64,000 nt of DNA from an uncultured Bacteroidota bacterium (GCA_903887415.1 CAISPO010000059.1:62001-126000); one strand, 5' to 3'. Shown: positions 18,201 through 28,628, numbered from the stretch's first letter. The notes: generated by a model from the sequence alone, not told the origin. A program made the numbers and translations.

Positions 18201-19256
18201 TTATTGCTTCACAAATTCTACTCTGCGGTTTTCGGCTTTGCCTTCCGGTGTGGCGTTGGGGACTTTGGGTTTAGTGAGGCCATAACCTATGGGGATGAGC
18301 CTGCTCCCATCAATGCCTACGGACTCCAACTGCCTTTTCACTGCATCAGCACGTTCCTGCGATAGCTTCATATTTGCATCAGCATCGCCATCGCTGTCCG
18401 TATGCCCGTCTATTTCTAATTTTAAAAAGGGGTTTGCTCTCAAAAACTGACCTAACTGCGTGAGGAACGCTAATCCTTCCGCGTTGATGTCGTATTTATT
18501 TACTTCAAAATTTATGGCATGGGTAACGAGTGTGCTTCCGGAGAGGATCTTTGTGAAATCGTAACTGTTAGCGCCAGTTGTGACCCTGAAGTGTTTATAA
18601 GATACCGGGTTATGGCTGCCGATGGAAACACCGTAGGGCGAAAAGCCGCAATCTGCCAGTGACGCAACATGCGAACTGTCTATATAGAAATCAGCTGCGC
18701 CTTTTTTATAGGCCATTGCAAAATGGTGCCAGGCACCTTTAATGAAGGGAGCGGGGTATTTCCCCAACGCTTTGTCCAGCCGGCTTCCAGAGCTGACATC
18801 TCTTCGCAACTGTCCTGAAGACCATACCTGGATACGTTCTTTCAAGCAGGGATTTGGGTTTTCATAAGGATAAAAAACAAGCTCTGTGCCTCCGTTTGGT
18901 GAATCAAACCGGAAATCGAATTCAACAGCAAAGCTATCATGCAGGTAAAACCGCTGGTCTATATTGGGGTCTAAATAGCTCCCATTTGTCATAACCAGGA
19001 GCGAATGGCCAGGGCTGTCACTTTCTACTTTCCATAGATGCCTGTTTGAAGTATCGTGGGCATAGTATTCATTGCAGGATGAAATGTGCCACCTGGATGG
19101 AAACGCCCCAACACTATCCTGGCTGAAATCATCTTCAAAGATCACCTTTTCGCCGGGCGTAAACTCATAGGTGTTGTTTGCAGTTTGTGCACTGCTTGTT
19201 CTGCCGGACGCGATTAGAAACAACAGCGGCAGTATAAATTTGAAGGATGAACGCAT
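18201..19256 (-). CDS. OmpA-C domain protein with an N-terminal lectin-like domain
   Basis: A 351-residue protein with a signal peptide ending near SSAQT. Residues about 30-225 form a beta-rich region (EDDFSQDSVGAFPSRW, FAVEFDFRF, KGAWHHFAMAYKKGAADFYID) resembling a concanavalin A/LamG-like jelly roll. Residues about 240-351 are an OmpA-C domain: the block KLEIDGHTDSDGD, the helix SQERADAVKRQLES and NRRVEFV give the conserved Asp and Arg that hold peptidoglycan diaminopimelate. It is probably a periplasmic or outer-membrane-linked protein that ties the envelope to peptidoglycan and may bind a glycan. It lies 54 bp upstream of the cyclase on the same strand, so the two may be co-transcribed. 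Confidence 0.87.
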   Translation of the reverse strand: MRSSFKFILPLLFLIASGRTSSAQTANNTYEFTPGEKVIFEDDFSQDSVGAFPSRWHISSCNEYYAHDTSNRHLWKVESDSPGHSLLVMTNGSYLDPNIDQRFYLHDSFAVEFDFRFDSPNGGTELVFYPYENPNPCLKERIQVWSSGQLRRDVSSGSRLDKALGKYPAPFIKGAWHHFAMAYKKGAADFYIDSSHVASLADCGFSPYGVSIGSHNPVSYKHFRVTTGANSYDFTKILSGSTLVTHAINFEVNKYDINAEGLAFLTQLGQFLRANPFLKLEIDGHTDSDGDADANMKLSQERADAVKRQLESVGIDGSRLIPIGYGLTKPKVPNATPEGKAENRRVEFVKQ

Positions 19257-19415
19257 AATTTCAAATTATTGTCGTAAATATACATAATATGTTTTGGCGA
19301 TTCTAATTCTTAAAAATAAACCTTCCTCTAACAGAACTTTTTTCCTTTACCAAAGATTTTGTACAGTTTATACGTCTATATAAGGGAGTTGGGGTTTTAC
19401 CATTAAATTTATTGC

Positions 19416-20735
19416 ATGAAGAGACTGTTATTGCTGTTGCTATTGTTGCCTGTGATTGTGCAGGGGCAGATCATTACTACTGTGGCGGGGAATGATACAA
19501 CAGGTTATAGTGGTGATGGGGGAATGGCAACAAAATCACGCTTAGCTTGGCCAACTTTTGTACGACCTGATATTGCTGGCAACCTTTACATAGCTGATCT
19601 TTATAATTACAGAATAAGAAAAGTAGCGATCGATAGTATAATCAATACAATTGTTGGCGATGGATTATCAAATCGTAGTGGCGATGGGGGACTTGCTATA
19701 GCTGCGGGGATAGCATATCCGACTAGTGTGGCAGTTGATAGGATAGGTAATCTTTATATTGCCGAACAGGATAGCTTTTCAGGTAATGGCCCCTCATGGA
19801 TAAGAAAGGTGAGTGTCGATGATACTATTTCTTCTATTGCTGGCAATGGTACAATTGGTTATAGTGGAGATAGCGGTCAGGCTACAGCCGCTGGATTCCA
19901 AAATATTATTGATATAGCTGTCGATGGTTTTGGAAATATTTACCTGGCTGATGGCAACCGTATAAGAAAAATAAACAACATAGGTATTATCACTACAATA
20001 GCAGGCAATGGGATCGCAGGCTTCACAGGTGATAATGGGCCGGCTACTGTAGCAGAATTAAATAATCCTGTAGGTATAGCAGTTGATGAAATAGGGAATG
20101 TTTATATAAGCGATAATTCGAACGACCGAATAAGAAAAGTCGATACTGCAGGAATAATCAGCACTATCGCTGGTAATGGCATTTTTGGCTTTAGTGGAGA
20201 TGGGGGATCGGCTATTTCAGCAGAGTTATATCGACCTGAGGGTATAGCAGTTGATAGATTAGGTAATGTTTACATTGTTGATCAGGGAAATCTCCGTATA
20301 AGAAAAATTGACACATCAGGCATTATAAACACAATAGCTGGAGGAGGTTCAGCAGATTTAGGTGATGGAGGACCTCCGACATCAGCAGAATTTATTGGTC
20401 CTTATGGAGTATCAATTGATAGTGTTGGTAACATATACGTCGCAGATCCAGGTGCATATAATGTAAGAAAAATATCACCAATTAGTACAGAGGTAATTAC
20501 TGTCTGTTCGCCTACCTACATTACCCTCTACCCCAACCCCGCAACCATCCAACTCACCATCTCCTCATCAGAAAACATCACCTCCATCTCCATCACCAAT
20601 CTCCTGGGGCAAACAGTTTACAGTTCGAAGTATAGTGGTAGTTTGCAGAAGAGTGTTGATGTTGCGGAGTTGCCGAGTGGCGTTTATATCATAAAGATCA
20701 ATGGAGCAGAAATAAGGAAGTTCTTGAAGGAATAA
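19416..20735 (+). CDS. NHL-repeat beta-propeller protein with T9SS sorting domain
   Basis: A 439-residue secreted protein with a signal peptide (MKRLLLLLLLLPVIVQGQ). About six NHL repeats follow, each with the pattern of a GNLYIAD or GNVYISD strand, RIRKV or RIRKI, and IITTIAGNGxxGxxGDGG, typical of a six-bladed beta-propeller used for binding. Residues from about 365 (YITLYPNPATIQLTIS) to LPSGVYIIKINGAEIRKFLKE are a type IX secretion C-terminal sorting domain, so the protein is exported across the outer membrane and attached to the surface. The ligand is unknown. It stands alone between divergent and parallel neighbours. Confidence 0.92.
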   Translation: MKRLLLLLLLLPVIVQGQIITTVAGNDTTGYSGDGGMATKSRLAWPTFVRPDIAGNLYIADLYNYRIRKVAIDSIINTIVGDGLSNRSGDGGLAIAAGIAYPTSVAVDRIGNLYIAEQDSFSGNGPSWIRKVSVDDTISSIAGNGTIGYSGDSGQATAAGFQNIIDIAVDGFGNIYLADGNRIRKINNIGIITTIAGNGIAGFTGDNGPATVAELNNPVGIAVDEIGNVYISDNSNDRIRKVDTAGIISTIAGNGIFGFSGDGGSAISAELYRPEGIAVDRLGNVYIVDQGNLRIRKIDTSGIINTIAGGGSADLGDGGPPTSAEFIGPYGVSIDSVGNIYVADPGAYNVRKISPISTEVITVCSPTYITLYPNPATIQLTISSSENITSISITNLLGQTVYSSKYSGSLQKSVDVAELPSGVYIIKINGAEIRKFLKE

Positions 20736-20932
20736 CTTTCTTTACCTGCTTCGGTTATCGTTTTTTACAATAATTCTGCTTTGCCCGATCTTGCCCGCGA
20801 TTCCAAAATCCGGACTTACCCACAAAATTGACCCAAAAATCAGCCAAAACCAGCTACGGCATTGGTTATAACCACTTCTGAAAATTGTGGATATCTTCTT
20901 TTGGAAATCGAATATGGTGTAGCTTTTTAAAG

Positions 20933-20940
20933 TAATTTTG
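20933..20940 (+). promoter_or_regulatory. Putative -7 element of recA
   Basis: TAATTTTG is an exact TAnnTTTG match. Transcription would begin near 20947, which favours the ATG at 20974 over the one at 20953 as the recA start. No convincing -33 box was found. Confidence 0.35.
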
Positions 20941-20973
20941 GTAAAATGTTTTATGGCTAAAAATGTAAGTAAT

Positions 20974-21984
20974 ATGGCAGACGAAAAATTAAAAGTTTTG
21001 AAACTGGCACTCGACAAGATCGAGAAAGACTATGGCAAGGGCTCTGTAATGATGCTGGGCGACAAGCAAAAAGAAAAGATGGATGTGATCAGCACCGGCT
21101 CTATAGGGTTGGATGTGGCATTGGGTGTGGGCGGCTTGCCATGTGGCCGTATCGTAGAGATATACGGGCCGGAATCTTCCGGTAAAACGACAATAGCGAT
21201 ACATACTATAGCACAGGCGCAAAAGAAGGGCGGTATCTGCGCTATTATAGATGCGGAACACGCATTTGACGCCAGCTATGCCCGTAAGCTAGGTGTGGAC
21301 GTGGACAACCTGATCATCTCTCAGCCAGACTACGGTGAGCAGGGCCTGGAGATCGCAGACCGGCTAATATCATCGGGTGCGGTGGATGTAGTTGTTATTG
21401 ACTCTGTTGCGGCACTGGTGCCCAAGGGCGAACTGGATGGCGAAATGGGCGAAAGCAAAATGGGCCTGCAGGCAAGGCTGATGAGCCAGGCGCTGAGGAA
21501 GCTCACGGCTACTATCTCGCGTACCGGCTGCTGCTGCATATTCATCAACCAGCTTCGTGAGAAAATTGGTGTGATGTTCGGCAACCCCGAGACAACAACC
21601 GGCGGTAATGCACTGAAGTTCTACGCATCAGTGCGTCTTGACATCAGGCGCATCAGCCAGATAAAGGATGGCGATGTGGCCAGTGGTAACCGCACCCGTG
21701 TAAAAGTGGTGAAGAATAAAGTAGCACCGCCTTTCCGCCAGGTAGAGTTTGATATTATCTTCGGCGAGGGTATCAGCAAAGTAGGCGAGATCATAGACAT
21801 GGGCGTGGAACTGGGCATACTCCAGAAGAGCGGCTCATGGTTCAGCTATGGCGACAGCAAAGTAGGGCAGGGCAGGGATGCGGTAAAGCAGTTCCTTGCA
21901 GACAACCCCGAAATGATGGAGGAAATGGAAGGGCGCATACGTGAGGCACTGCTGGTGCCAGTGGCAGCGGCGGTTGTAGCGTAA
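20974..21984 (+). CDS. recA: Recombinase A
   Basis: A 336-residue RecA, the ATP-dependent strand-exchange protein of homologous recombination and the trigger of LexA-type self-cleavage. Visible motifs: Walker [10 protein letters not shown] (about 64-72), Walker [11 protein letters not shown], loop L1 [23 protein letters not shown] and loop L2 [16 protein letters not shown]. The start at 20974 ([10 protein letters not shown]) gives an N-terminal helix of the same length as E. coli RecA. An in-frame ATG at 20953 would add seven residues. The C-terminal tail is not strongly acidic (it ends VPVAAAVVA). A strong terminator follows, so the gene is monocistronic. I saw no obvious LexA box, but the Bacteroidota operator is not one I can call by eye. 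Confidence 0.98.
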   Translation: MADEKLKVLKLALDKIEKDYGKGSVMMLGDKQKEKMDVISTGSIGLDVALGVGGLPCGRIVEIYGPESSGKTTIAIHTIAQAQKKGGICAIIDAEHAFDASYARKLGVDVDNLIISQPDYGEQGLEIADRLISSGAVDVVVIDSVAALVPKGELDGEMGESKMGLQARLMSQALRKLTATISRTGCCCIFINQLREKIGVMFGNPETTTGGNALKFYASVRLDIRRISQIKDGDVASGNRTRVKVVKNKVAPPFRQVEFDIIFGEGISKVGEIIDMGVELGILQKSGSWFSYGDSKVGQGRDAVKQFLADNPEMMEEMEGRIREALLVPVAAAVVA

Positions 21985-22009
21985 TTGTGGAATTGGGAAT
22001 TAGGTTTTT

Positions 22010-22049
22010 GGAATTTGGATTGTGTTGTGGCAATCCAGATTCCTTTTTT
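22010..22049 (+). terminator. Rho-independent terminator of recA
   Basis: GGAATTTGGATTG (22010-22022) pairs with CAATCCAGATTCC (22031-22043) over 13 bp with a single G-U, with an 8-nt loop and six T residues after it. It begins 25 bp past the recA stop. Confidence 0.85.
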
Positions 22050-22127
22050 AATTTACAGGCATTTTATTAAGTATTACGCAGCAATTCCAATTCCTAATTA
22101 CTAAAAGACTAATTCCATATAGAAACA

Positions 22128-22682
22128 ATGGATACTTCAGATTTTAAAACGGTAGGCTACTCCAAGACAACACTAACGGAGTTGATGATACCTACCTACG
22201 CCAATTTTGGTGGCAAGGTGCATGGTGGTATATTGCTGTCGCTGATGGATAAAGTGGCGTATGTATGTGCGGCAAAGCACGCGGGTAACTACTGTGTTAC
22301 AGCCTCAATAGATAGTGTTGATTTCCTGGCGCCGATAGAGGTGGGTGAACTCGTGTCACTGAAAGCGTCTGTGGTATATACAGGCCATTCGTCACTTGTG
22401 GTAGGCATACGGGTGGTAGCCGAAAATGTAAAAACACAGGTTACGAAGCACGCCAATACCTGCTATTTTACTATGGTTTCTATGGATGAGCACCACCGGC
22501 CGGTGCAGGTGCCGGGGCTGATACTGGAGTCGAAAGATGAGATACGGCGGTTTGCCGATGCGATCATGAGAAAGACATTGAAAAAAGACCAGCGGAAGCG
22601 GCTGGAGGAATTGAAAACGCCGATGGCTGTAGAAAACTATATGAAGCTGCTGCAAAATGAGCGGTGTATTATTTCTAAATGA
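22128..22682 (+). CDS. Acyl-CoA thioesterase, hotdog fold
   Basis: A 184-residue hotdog-fold protein that should hydrolyse acyl-CoA thioesters in the cytoplasm. The family signature is NFGGKVHGGILLSLMDKVAYVCA, with the conserved Asn, HGG and the Asp of the central helix. The strands SIDSVDFLAPIEVGELVSLKASVVYTGHSSLVVGIRV follow, as in YciA/BFIT enzymes. A 40-residue charged C-terminal tail (KDQRKRLEELK) extends past the domain. Chain-length preference cannot be read from sequence. It follows the recA terminator and so has its own promoter. Confidence 0.92.
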   Translation: MDTSDFKTVGYSKTTLTELMIPTYANFGGKVHGGILLSLMDKVAYVCAAKHAGNYCVTASIDSVDFLAPIEVGELVSLKASVVYTGHSSLVVGIRVVAENVKTQVTKHANTCYFTMVSMDEHHRPVQVPGLILESKDEIRRFADAIMRKTLKKDQRKRLEELKTPMAVENYMKLLQNERCIISK

Positions 22683-22775
22683 AACGATGCCCCCCTCTAA
22701 CCTCAACTTCGCAGATATAAAGTGCTGAGAAATAAACGTATTAATACTGAACCTTACCCCGAAACTATTTGCGCG

Positions 22776-23788
22776 ATGAACAGTGAGCCGATCTTTGTTG
22801 CGAAGCCATCTGCGGCTGATATTGTTTTTATGTTTATTATAGTTATTGTTTTAGGTATTGGTTGTTGCTGGAGTTTATACTTTGGCTTGGCGTCTGACGT
22901 ATATCCCCAATTAATTCCTTTGTTATTTTCAGTCCTGTTGGGGTTGATGGCTTGCCTTATTTTTTTTAGTTCTGCAAAACTGGACAGAATAAAATTGTAC
23001 GAAGACAGGTTTGAAGTAATATCAATTCTCGGGCACATCAAAAAAATATTTGTCTTAATGAGGCAACTAGTTGGAGTGAGTATGTGTTCAGGAACGGCAC
23101 AAAATACCTGACGGTATTTGCAGGGAATGATTCATACAAGCTAAAAAATACCGATTTTGCCGACTATGACTTTTTGAAGGAAAATATTACCAAAGGCAAA
23201 ACTCAAATTGAGCCAAAGTTGAATAAAACGGCATTATTGATTGCTTGCACATTTTTCCTTTTTATTGGTATTTTGTCTACTGGGTTTGCTTGTTACAGTT
23301 ATTGGGTAAAAGATAATAAACTCGCTGTTAACGATGTTGCAACTGTGGGTGGTATTATAGTAAACCCGGTAAGAATATCGAACACTGGGGGGGAAAGCTC
23401 AAGGAATTACATCAGGGTAATTTTATATCAATATCCTGATTTTATTTTTGATATTTATGATGTGGCATATCGAGTTACAAACCGTAGGGCTTATCTTGAG
23501 TATGTGAAGCCTGGCGATTCGGTATATCTTGATGTACTTGCTGATGTTTATAAAAAAAAGATAACAGGTCAAATGCCGCTTGGGTTCTTTGATAAGACAG
23601 TCAATTACAAAAAGATATCCGTTTATGGATTGCGGGATAAACATGCCAATTACCTGACGCTGAAAGATTACAATAATGCGGATCAACTGCGTGGGCATTT
23701 TTATCCGCCGTTGGTGTTAGGGACATTCTTTTTGATCATGGGTATAATATTAACTCGGGCTGTATATCGTCAAGAATCATGGGTATAA
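22776..23788 (+). pseudogene. Frameshifted membrane protein gene (or recoded gene)
   Basis: Two overlapping frames together make one plausible protein. Frame 1 from ATG 22776 encodes two hydrophobic helices and then a PH-like strand run, KLDRIKLYEDRFEVISILGHIKK. It then turns into junk and stops at 23111. In the -1 frame, the natural continuation appears: CLNEATSWSEYVFRNGTKYLTVFAGNDSYKLK, a further helix pair, a soluble loop and a final helix, ending at 23788. The switch point is the run of seven A at 23040-23046; one extra A would restore a single frame of about 338 residues. Possibilities are a true single-base deletion, a homopolymer sequencing error, or slippage on the A run. The family is not recognised beyond the PH-like element. 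Confidence 0.7.
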
Positions 23789-23885
23789 GAATTACTCTGT
23801 ATATTTTCGATCCGTAACAAATTTTAGGCATTTCTTGACGTTTGACTTATTAATTTTGGGTTGCTTAGGTTTTAAATGGCCCTTA

Positions 23886-25031
23886 ATGAGATCAAAACAA
23901 CTACTCTTCATTCTTATTGCAATATTCGGGTTAGTTGCTTGCAGCAGCGGTAACCGGAAATTCACCATTATTGCCAACATTAACGGCCTGCCCGAGCAAA
24001 CAGTGGTGCTGGAACAACTGAACGCCAACGAGATCATCACTATTATTGACTCGGTCCATTCCAATGCAGACGGGCATTTTGAGCTGTCCGGCATAGCGCC
24101 GGAGCCAGGGCTGTACCGCATACATTTCCAGCAGAAAAAATACATATTGCTGTCGGTGGACAAGGGCAATATGAAGATAACCGGCGACTGGAATACGCTT
24201 GAAAAATACTCGGTTGCAGGTTCGCCGGCATCGGCACAACTGCAGATGTACCTCGCCGCCATACGGTCGCACCTGAACGATTTTAACGCGATGAGCGGGG
24301 TATTGGATACGCTGAAAGCCAAAGGTAATGACAGCCTGCTGGCGATTGCCAAAAAAGACTTCCAGGATATGGGGCAGCATTTTACCCAATACGTGGAACA
24401 TTTTGCAGACACTACCCAGTATGAGCCAAATGCAATATTTGCTGTGCGGATGCTGAACCCGGCAACAGAAGGAACTTACCTGGATGCCTTTGGGCAGGGC
24501 CTGGGGCGCAGGTTTCCAGGCACTAGAATGTCGCGGGATTTTACAGAATATTATCTGAAGGCTACCGCGAGGATGGGCGGGCAACCGAGAAGGCCTGTAC
24601 CGATAGGTGGCCCTGGCAGCACTTCTACAGCTCCCGAAGTGGCGTTGCCGGATGTAAACGGGAAAACAGTATCGTTATCTTCTTTGAGGGGCAAGTATGT
24701 GCTGCTGGACTTTTGGGCATCATGGTGCAGCCCCTGCCGCGCTGAGAACCCGAACGTGGTGGCAGCCTATGCAAAATTCAAGGGAAAGAATTTCACTATA
24801 CTCAGCGTGTCGCTTGATAACAACAAGGATGCATGGGAAAGGGCCATAAAGGACGATGGCCTCACATGGACACAGGTAAGCGATCTTAAAGGGTGGGCAT
24901 CTGCTGCCGCAGCGGCCTATAATGTACAGTCTATTCCGTCTAACTTTCTGATAGATACCAGCGGCAAGGTGATTGCCAAAAATCTGCGCGAAAAACAGCT
25001 CGATGAAACGTTGAGCAGTGTGCTGAAATAG
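23886..25031 (+). CDS. TlpA-like thioredoxin-fold lipoprotein with DUF4369-type N-terminus
   Basis: A 381-residue protein read from the ATG at 23886; the frame upstream is open but leads into the lipoprotein signal only from this Met. The signal MRSKQLLFILIAIFGLVACSS has a clear lipobox (LVAC), so it is a lipoprotein. Residues about 22-110 resemble the DUF4369 N-terminal domain (TIIANINGLPEQTVVLEQL). A helical middle region follows. Residues about 250-381 are a thioredoxin-like domain: VSLSSLRGKYVLLDFWASWCSPCRAENPNV contains the redox-active CxxC (WCSPC), and VQSIPSNFLID supplies the cis-Pro loop. It probably acts as a periplasm-facing thiol-disulfide oxidoreductase; the substrate is unknown. 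Confidence 0.93.
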   Translation: MRSKQLLFILIAIFGLVACSSGNRKFTIIANINGLPEQTVVLEQLNANEIITIIDSVHSNADGHFELSGIAPEPGLYRIHFQQKKYILLSVDKGNMKITGDWNTLEKYSVAGSPASAQLQMYLAAIRSHLNDFNAMSGVLDTLKAKGNDSLLAIAKKDFQDMGQHFTQYVEHFADTTQYEPNAIFAVRMLNPATEGTYLDAFGQGLGRRFPGTRMSRDFTEYYLKATARMGGQPRRPVPIGGPGSTSTAPEVALPDVNGKTVSLSSLRGKYVLLDFWASWCSPCRAENPNVVAAYAKFKGKNFTILSVSLDNNKDAWERAIKDDGLTWTQVSDLKGWASAAAAAYNVQSIPSNFLIDTSGKVIAKNLREKQLDETLSSVLK

Positions 25032-25132
25032 CTTTGTATAAGCGTTACCGCAAATGGGACATTAATAGCACGGAAACCAATATCCTTGGAATTTAGTCCC
25101 GATGGCTATCGGCATAATCCCGGAATTTTACT

Positions 25133-26464
25133 TTATTCCTTCTTCGCCTCAAACAGATCTTCCTTTTTCACAACCATTACTTTCGTTTTATCTTTAAGTG
25201 TACGTGCAATGGCCCCATACGGTGCGGTTACCACTTCTTCGCCTTCTTTCAGCCCTTCTGTTATCTGCAGGTATTTGTTGTCCTGCAGGCCTGTTTTTAC
25301 GTCGCGTATATTTACCATCTTGGTCTTGTCGTCCAAAACAAATGCTACCTGGCGTATATTATCAGATGCCGACAACTGGGTGTTTTTGTTCTTGATGCTG
25401 TCTGGCCAGTCGCGTGTGGTTACCGCATTTACCGGCACGGAAAGTATGTTTTCCTGCCTGTTGGTCTGTATCTCCACAGATGCTGACATGCCGGGCTTAA
25501 AAGGGAATTTTCCATTTATTGGTTTAGCCGTAAGGTCGGCATAGCTCTCCGGTAAAATGAGGATATGCACCGTATAGTTAGTTACCTGGTCGGTGCTGGT
25601 TGTTGACGCCGCGGTTGCTGATTTGGTACTGCTTACAGCTACCTTCGATACCACACCCTTGAACTTCCTGTTCCGATAAGCATCTGCATCAATTACAGTC
25701 GTGTCACCTATCTTTACTTTCGATATGTCTGTTTCGCTTACATCCACGCGCACTTCTATGCGGCTCATATCTGCTATGGTCAGCATTTCGGTACCCGCCA
25801 TTTGAGCAGTCCCTACCACACGCTCGCCTTTTTTTACATTGAGCTCAGATATGATGCCGCCGGTAGGCGCTATGATCGTGGTTTTCAATAAATTCTCCTG
25901 CGCCTGTGTAAGCCCTGCCTGGGCGCCCTGTATGCCATATTTACCGCCCGAAGTAGATGCTGCGGCGGCGTCCAGTGCAGCTTTCGCTGATTTGAAAGAT
26001 GCCTCGCCCTGTTCAAACTCCAGTTGGGAGATCACTTTCTGGTCATAGAGCTTCTTATTTCGGTTGTAAGTAGCCAGCGCCAGTTCATATTGAGACTGTG
26101 CCTGCGCCATCATTTCTTTACTGTTGTTGGCGCTGGCCCGGGTCTGTTCTACAGTAGCTTCTGCCTGGTTTACCATAGAGTTATAAATATTGGGGTTTAT
26201 CTTTACCAGCACGTCGCCTTTTTTCACGCTGTCGCCCTCCTGTATGTTCAGCAAAGTTATTTCACCGCTTACTTCAGGGGCTATTTTTACGTCTGTTTCG
26301 GGATATATTTTGCCGCTTGCAGTTACCGTTTCGGTAATAGTATGCAGGCCTGTTTTTTCAACAGTCACTTTGGTAACACCGCTATCGCTGTTCTTGGCAA
26401 CGATAATGAGAATCACCAGCAGCACTAAGCACACGATTATGATCCACCAGACTTTTTTAGACAT
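25133..26464 (-). CDS. RND/MacA-type efflux periplasmic adaptor subunit
   Basis: A 443-residue adaptor (membrane fusion protein) with one N-terminal membrane anchor (VWWIIIVCLVLLVILIIVA). The order is standard: a half lipoyl motif (GKIYPETDVKIAPEVSGEI, EGDSVKKGDVLVKINP), a long alpha-hairpin (about 95-195), the second half lipoyl (TTIIAPTGGIISELNVKKGERV), a beta-barrel and a membrane-proximal domain. It would link an inner-membrane ABC or RND pump to an outer-membrane TolC protein. No transporter or TolC gene is beside it: the left neighbour is the convergent TlpA gene and upstream is metG, 46 bp away. Its partners are therefore elsewhere. The start is the ATG at 26464. Confidence 0.93.
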   Translation of the reverse strand: MSKKVWWIIIVCLVLLVILIIVAKNSDSGVTKVTVEKTGLHTITETVTASGKIYPETDVKIAPEVSGEITLLNIQEGDSVKKGDVLVKINPNIYNSMVNQAEATVEQTRASANNSKEMMAQAQSQYELALATYNRNKKLYDQKVISQLEFEQGEASFKSAKAALDAAAASTSGGKYGIQGAQAGLTQAQENLLKTTIIAPTGGIISELNVKKGERVVGTAQMAGTEMLTIADMSRIEVRVDVSETDISKVKIGDTTVIDADAYRNRKFKGVVSKVAVSSTKSATAASTTSTDQVTNYTVHILILPESYADLTAKPINGKFPFKPGMSASVEIQTNRQENILSVPVNAVTTRDWPDSIKNKNTQLSASDNIRQVAFVLDDKTKMVNIRDVKTGLQDNKYLQITEGLKEGEEVVTAPYGAIARTLKDKTKVMVVKKEDLFEAKKE

Positions 26465-26465
26465 A

Positions 26466-26495
26466 GCTTGCAAATTCAAAATTCAAAATTCAAAA
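26466..26495. repeat. AAATTC-rich short tandem repeat, copy 1
   Basis: Three tandem units of about 8 bp (AAATTCAA type) lie between metG and the adaptor gene. The same unit occurs inside metG at 27320-27353 in the opposite orientation, and a degenerate form is upstream of metG at 28629-28658. Confidence 0.65.
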
Positions 26496-26510
26496 AAGCC
26501 AAAAGTCAGC

Positions 26511-28625
26511 TTATTTTACTTCACTCCCATTATCGGCTGTCTCCAATGGCGACACGAATATAAGGCGGCCATCGGCATTCTGCGCCATAAGTATCATTCC
26601 GTTGCTTTCTATTCCTCTCATTTTCCTTGGTGCGAGGTTGGCCACAACGGTTACCTGCTTGCCTATTATCTCTTCCGGCTTGAAGTGCAATGCTATACCT
26701 GAAACTACTGTTCTTATCTCTGTGCCCATATCCAGTTCCAGCTTCAGCAGCTTGTCGGCTTTCTCCACCTTTTCAGCTTTCATTATTGTACCTACCCTAA
26801 AGTCCATCTTGGCAAAATCATCGTAGGTGATCTCTGCTTTTTTCGCAGGTACTTCAGTTGTCACTTCTGCTTTGGGCTCGGCGGTTGTCGGGGCAGTTGT
26901 ATTTTCCATCTTTGTCGCAGTCGATTTTGTTAGGTTATTCCTTAGTTTTTCTACCTGCGCGGCAACTTCCGTATCCTCTATTTTTCTGAAGAGCAGCTCG
27001 GGTGCGCGCAGCGGGTAATTGGTTTTCAGCAGGTCGGTTTTCCCTGCATTTTCCCATTCCAGCATCCTGTCCACTACCTTCATCATGTAGCACATTTTCT
27101 GCGCGGAATATGGCAGAAATGGGTTCACCAATATCGCCAGGTTTGCGGTAAGCTGCAGGCATAGGTGCAGGCAGTTGTCTATCAGTTGCTGGTTGGCGGG
27201 GGTTTCTTCCACCGATTTAGCAACGATCCACGGCTGCTTGTCTTGCATGTATTTATTGCCTTTCCGTGCAAGGTCTATCACTTCATACAGCCCGTCCCGG
27301 AACTTATAATTTTCCAGGCAATTCTGAACTTTGAATTTTGAATTTTGAATTTCATAGATAAGTGCCCTGTCCGCATCGTCCATTACTGCTGTATGCAGCG
27401 GCGGCATCCTGCCATTGCACAGTTTGTGCATCAGCACAAACGCACGGTTCACAAAATTTCCGAAGATAGAAACCAGCTCATTGTTGGTCCGGTCCTGGAA
27501 ATCCTTCCAGGTAAAATCGTTGTCCTTGGTCTCGGGGGCATTCGCGCAAAGCACATACCTCAGCACATCCTGCTGATCAGGGAAGTCCTTTACATATTCA
27601 TCCACCCATACTGCCCAGTTGCGCGAGGTGGACACTTTCTCGCCCTCTATATTCAGGAATTCATTGGCAGGCACACTTTCCGGCAATACAAAGCCGCCGT
27701 GCGCTTTAAGCATAGCCGGGAAGATAATGCAATGAAATACAATGTTGTCCTTTCCTATGAAATGCACCAGCTTGGTATCTTCCTTGCACCAGTAGTCTGC
27801 CCATTGATTGGTAAGCTCCTTTGTTGCGCTGATATAGCCTATCGGAGCGTCAAACCACACATAGAGCACCTTACCCTGCGCGTCCGGCAGCGGCACAGGT
27901 ACGCCCCAGTTGCTGTCGCGCGTCATGGCGCGGGGCTGCAGGCCGCTGTCTATCCAGCTTTTGCACTGCCCATATACATTCGGCTTCCACTGGTCTTTCT
28001 TGCCATCTACAATCCATTCCTTCAGCCATCCTTCATATTTATCCAGCGGGAAATACCAGTGCTTCGTTTTGCGTTTCACCGGCACCGCGCTGCTCAGCGC
28101 ACTCCGGGGATTAATTAGCTGTTCAGGGGACAGCGTACTGCCGCATTTCTCACATTGGTCGCCATAGGCATTTTCATTGCCACATACGGGGCAGGTGCCT
28201 ACAATGTATCTGTCTGCCAGGAAGATACCCTTAGACTCATCGTAATACTGTTCGCTTTCCTTTTCTTCAAATACCCCATCATTATACAGCTTTGTAAAAA
28301 AAGCCTGCGAAGTATCGCTATGTATCTTATTGGACGTCCGGGAATATATATCGAAGGATATGCCCATCGCCGTAAAACTGTCTTTAATGATCGTATTGTA
28401 CTTGTCCACTACATCCTGTGGGGTTATGCCTTCCTTCATGGCGCGTATGGTTATCGGCACGCCATGCTCATCGCTGCCGCATATAAATTTTACGTCTCTT
28501 TTTTGCGCTCTCAGATAACGCACATAAATATCAGCAGGCAGGTAGCAACCGGCAAGATGGCCTATATGCACAGGGCCATTGGCATAGGGGAGGGCAGCAG
28601 TAATTAAGTATCGTTTAAAATCCAT
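26511..28625 (-). CDS. metG: Methionyl-tRNA synthetase with C-terminal tRNA-binding domain
   Basis: A 704-residue cytosolic enzyme that charges tRNA-Met. The start is the ATG at 28625 ([26 protein letters not shown], containing the HIGH motif); nine extra codons upstream are unlikely. A zinc knuckle is seen in [18 protein letters not shown], the KMSKS-like loop in [13 protein letters not shown], and an anticodon-binding helical domain from about 400. From about 600 an EMAP/Arc1p-like OB fold ([20 protein letters not shown]) provides tRNA binding and dimerisation. An unusual feature: residues near 425-436 ([12 protein letters not shown]) are encoded by an intergenic-type AAATTC repeat inserted in frame. 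The adaptor gene follows 46 bp downstream on the same strand. Confidence 0.97.
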   Translation of the reverse strand: MDFKRYLITAALPYANGPVHIGHLAGCYLPADIYVRYLRAQKRDVKFICGSDEHGVPITIRAMKEGITPQDVVDKYNTIIKDSFTAMGISFDIYSRTSNKIHSDTSQAFFTKLYNDGVFEEKESEQYYDESKGIFLADRYIVGTCPVCGNENAYGDQCEKCGSTLSPEQLINPRSALSSAVPVKRKTKHWYFPLDKYEGWLKEWIVDGKKDQWKPNVYGQCKSWIDSGLQPRAMTRDSNWGVPVPLPDAQGKVLYVWFDAPIGYISATKELTNQWADYWCKEDTKLVHFIGKDNIVFHCIIFPAMLKAHGGFVLPESVPANEFLNIEGEKVSTSRNWAVWVDEYVKDFPDQQDVLRYVLCANAPETKDNDFTWKDFQDRTNNELVSIFGNFVNRAFVLMHKLCNGRMPPLHTAVMDDADRALIYEIQNSKFKVQNCLENYKFRDGLYEVIDLARKGNKYMQDKQPWIVAKSVEETPANQQLIDNCLHLCLQLTANLAILVNPFLPYSAQKMCYMMKVVDRMLEWENAGKTDLLKTNYPLRAPELLFRKIEDTEVAAQVEKLRNNLTKSTATKMENTTAPTTAEPKAEVTTEVPAKKAEITYDDFAKMDFRVGTIMKAEKVEKADKLLKLELDMGTEIRTVVSGIALHFKPEEIIGKQVTVVANLAPRKMRGIESNGMILMAQNADGRLIFVSPLETADNGSEVK
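27320..27353 (-). repeat. AAATTC-type repeat inserted in frame within metG
   Basis: On the minus strand about four units of the AAATTCAA type encode the peptide [10 protein letters not shown] inside metG. Its unit matches the intergenic copies on both sides of the gene, which suggests a mobile or amplifying short repeat tolerated in a surface loop. Confidence 0.65.
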
Positions 28626-28628
28626 GTT

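Noticed and set aside
23792-24584. Long minus-strand ORFs opposite the TlpA-like gene
   Set aside because: They are shadows of a protein with clear lipobox and WCSPC motifs on the plus strand.
27345-28118. 257-residue plus-strand ORF opposite metG
   Set aside because: The metG motifs (HIGH, zinc knuckle, KMSKS-like) occupy the other strand; this frame has none.
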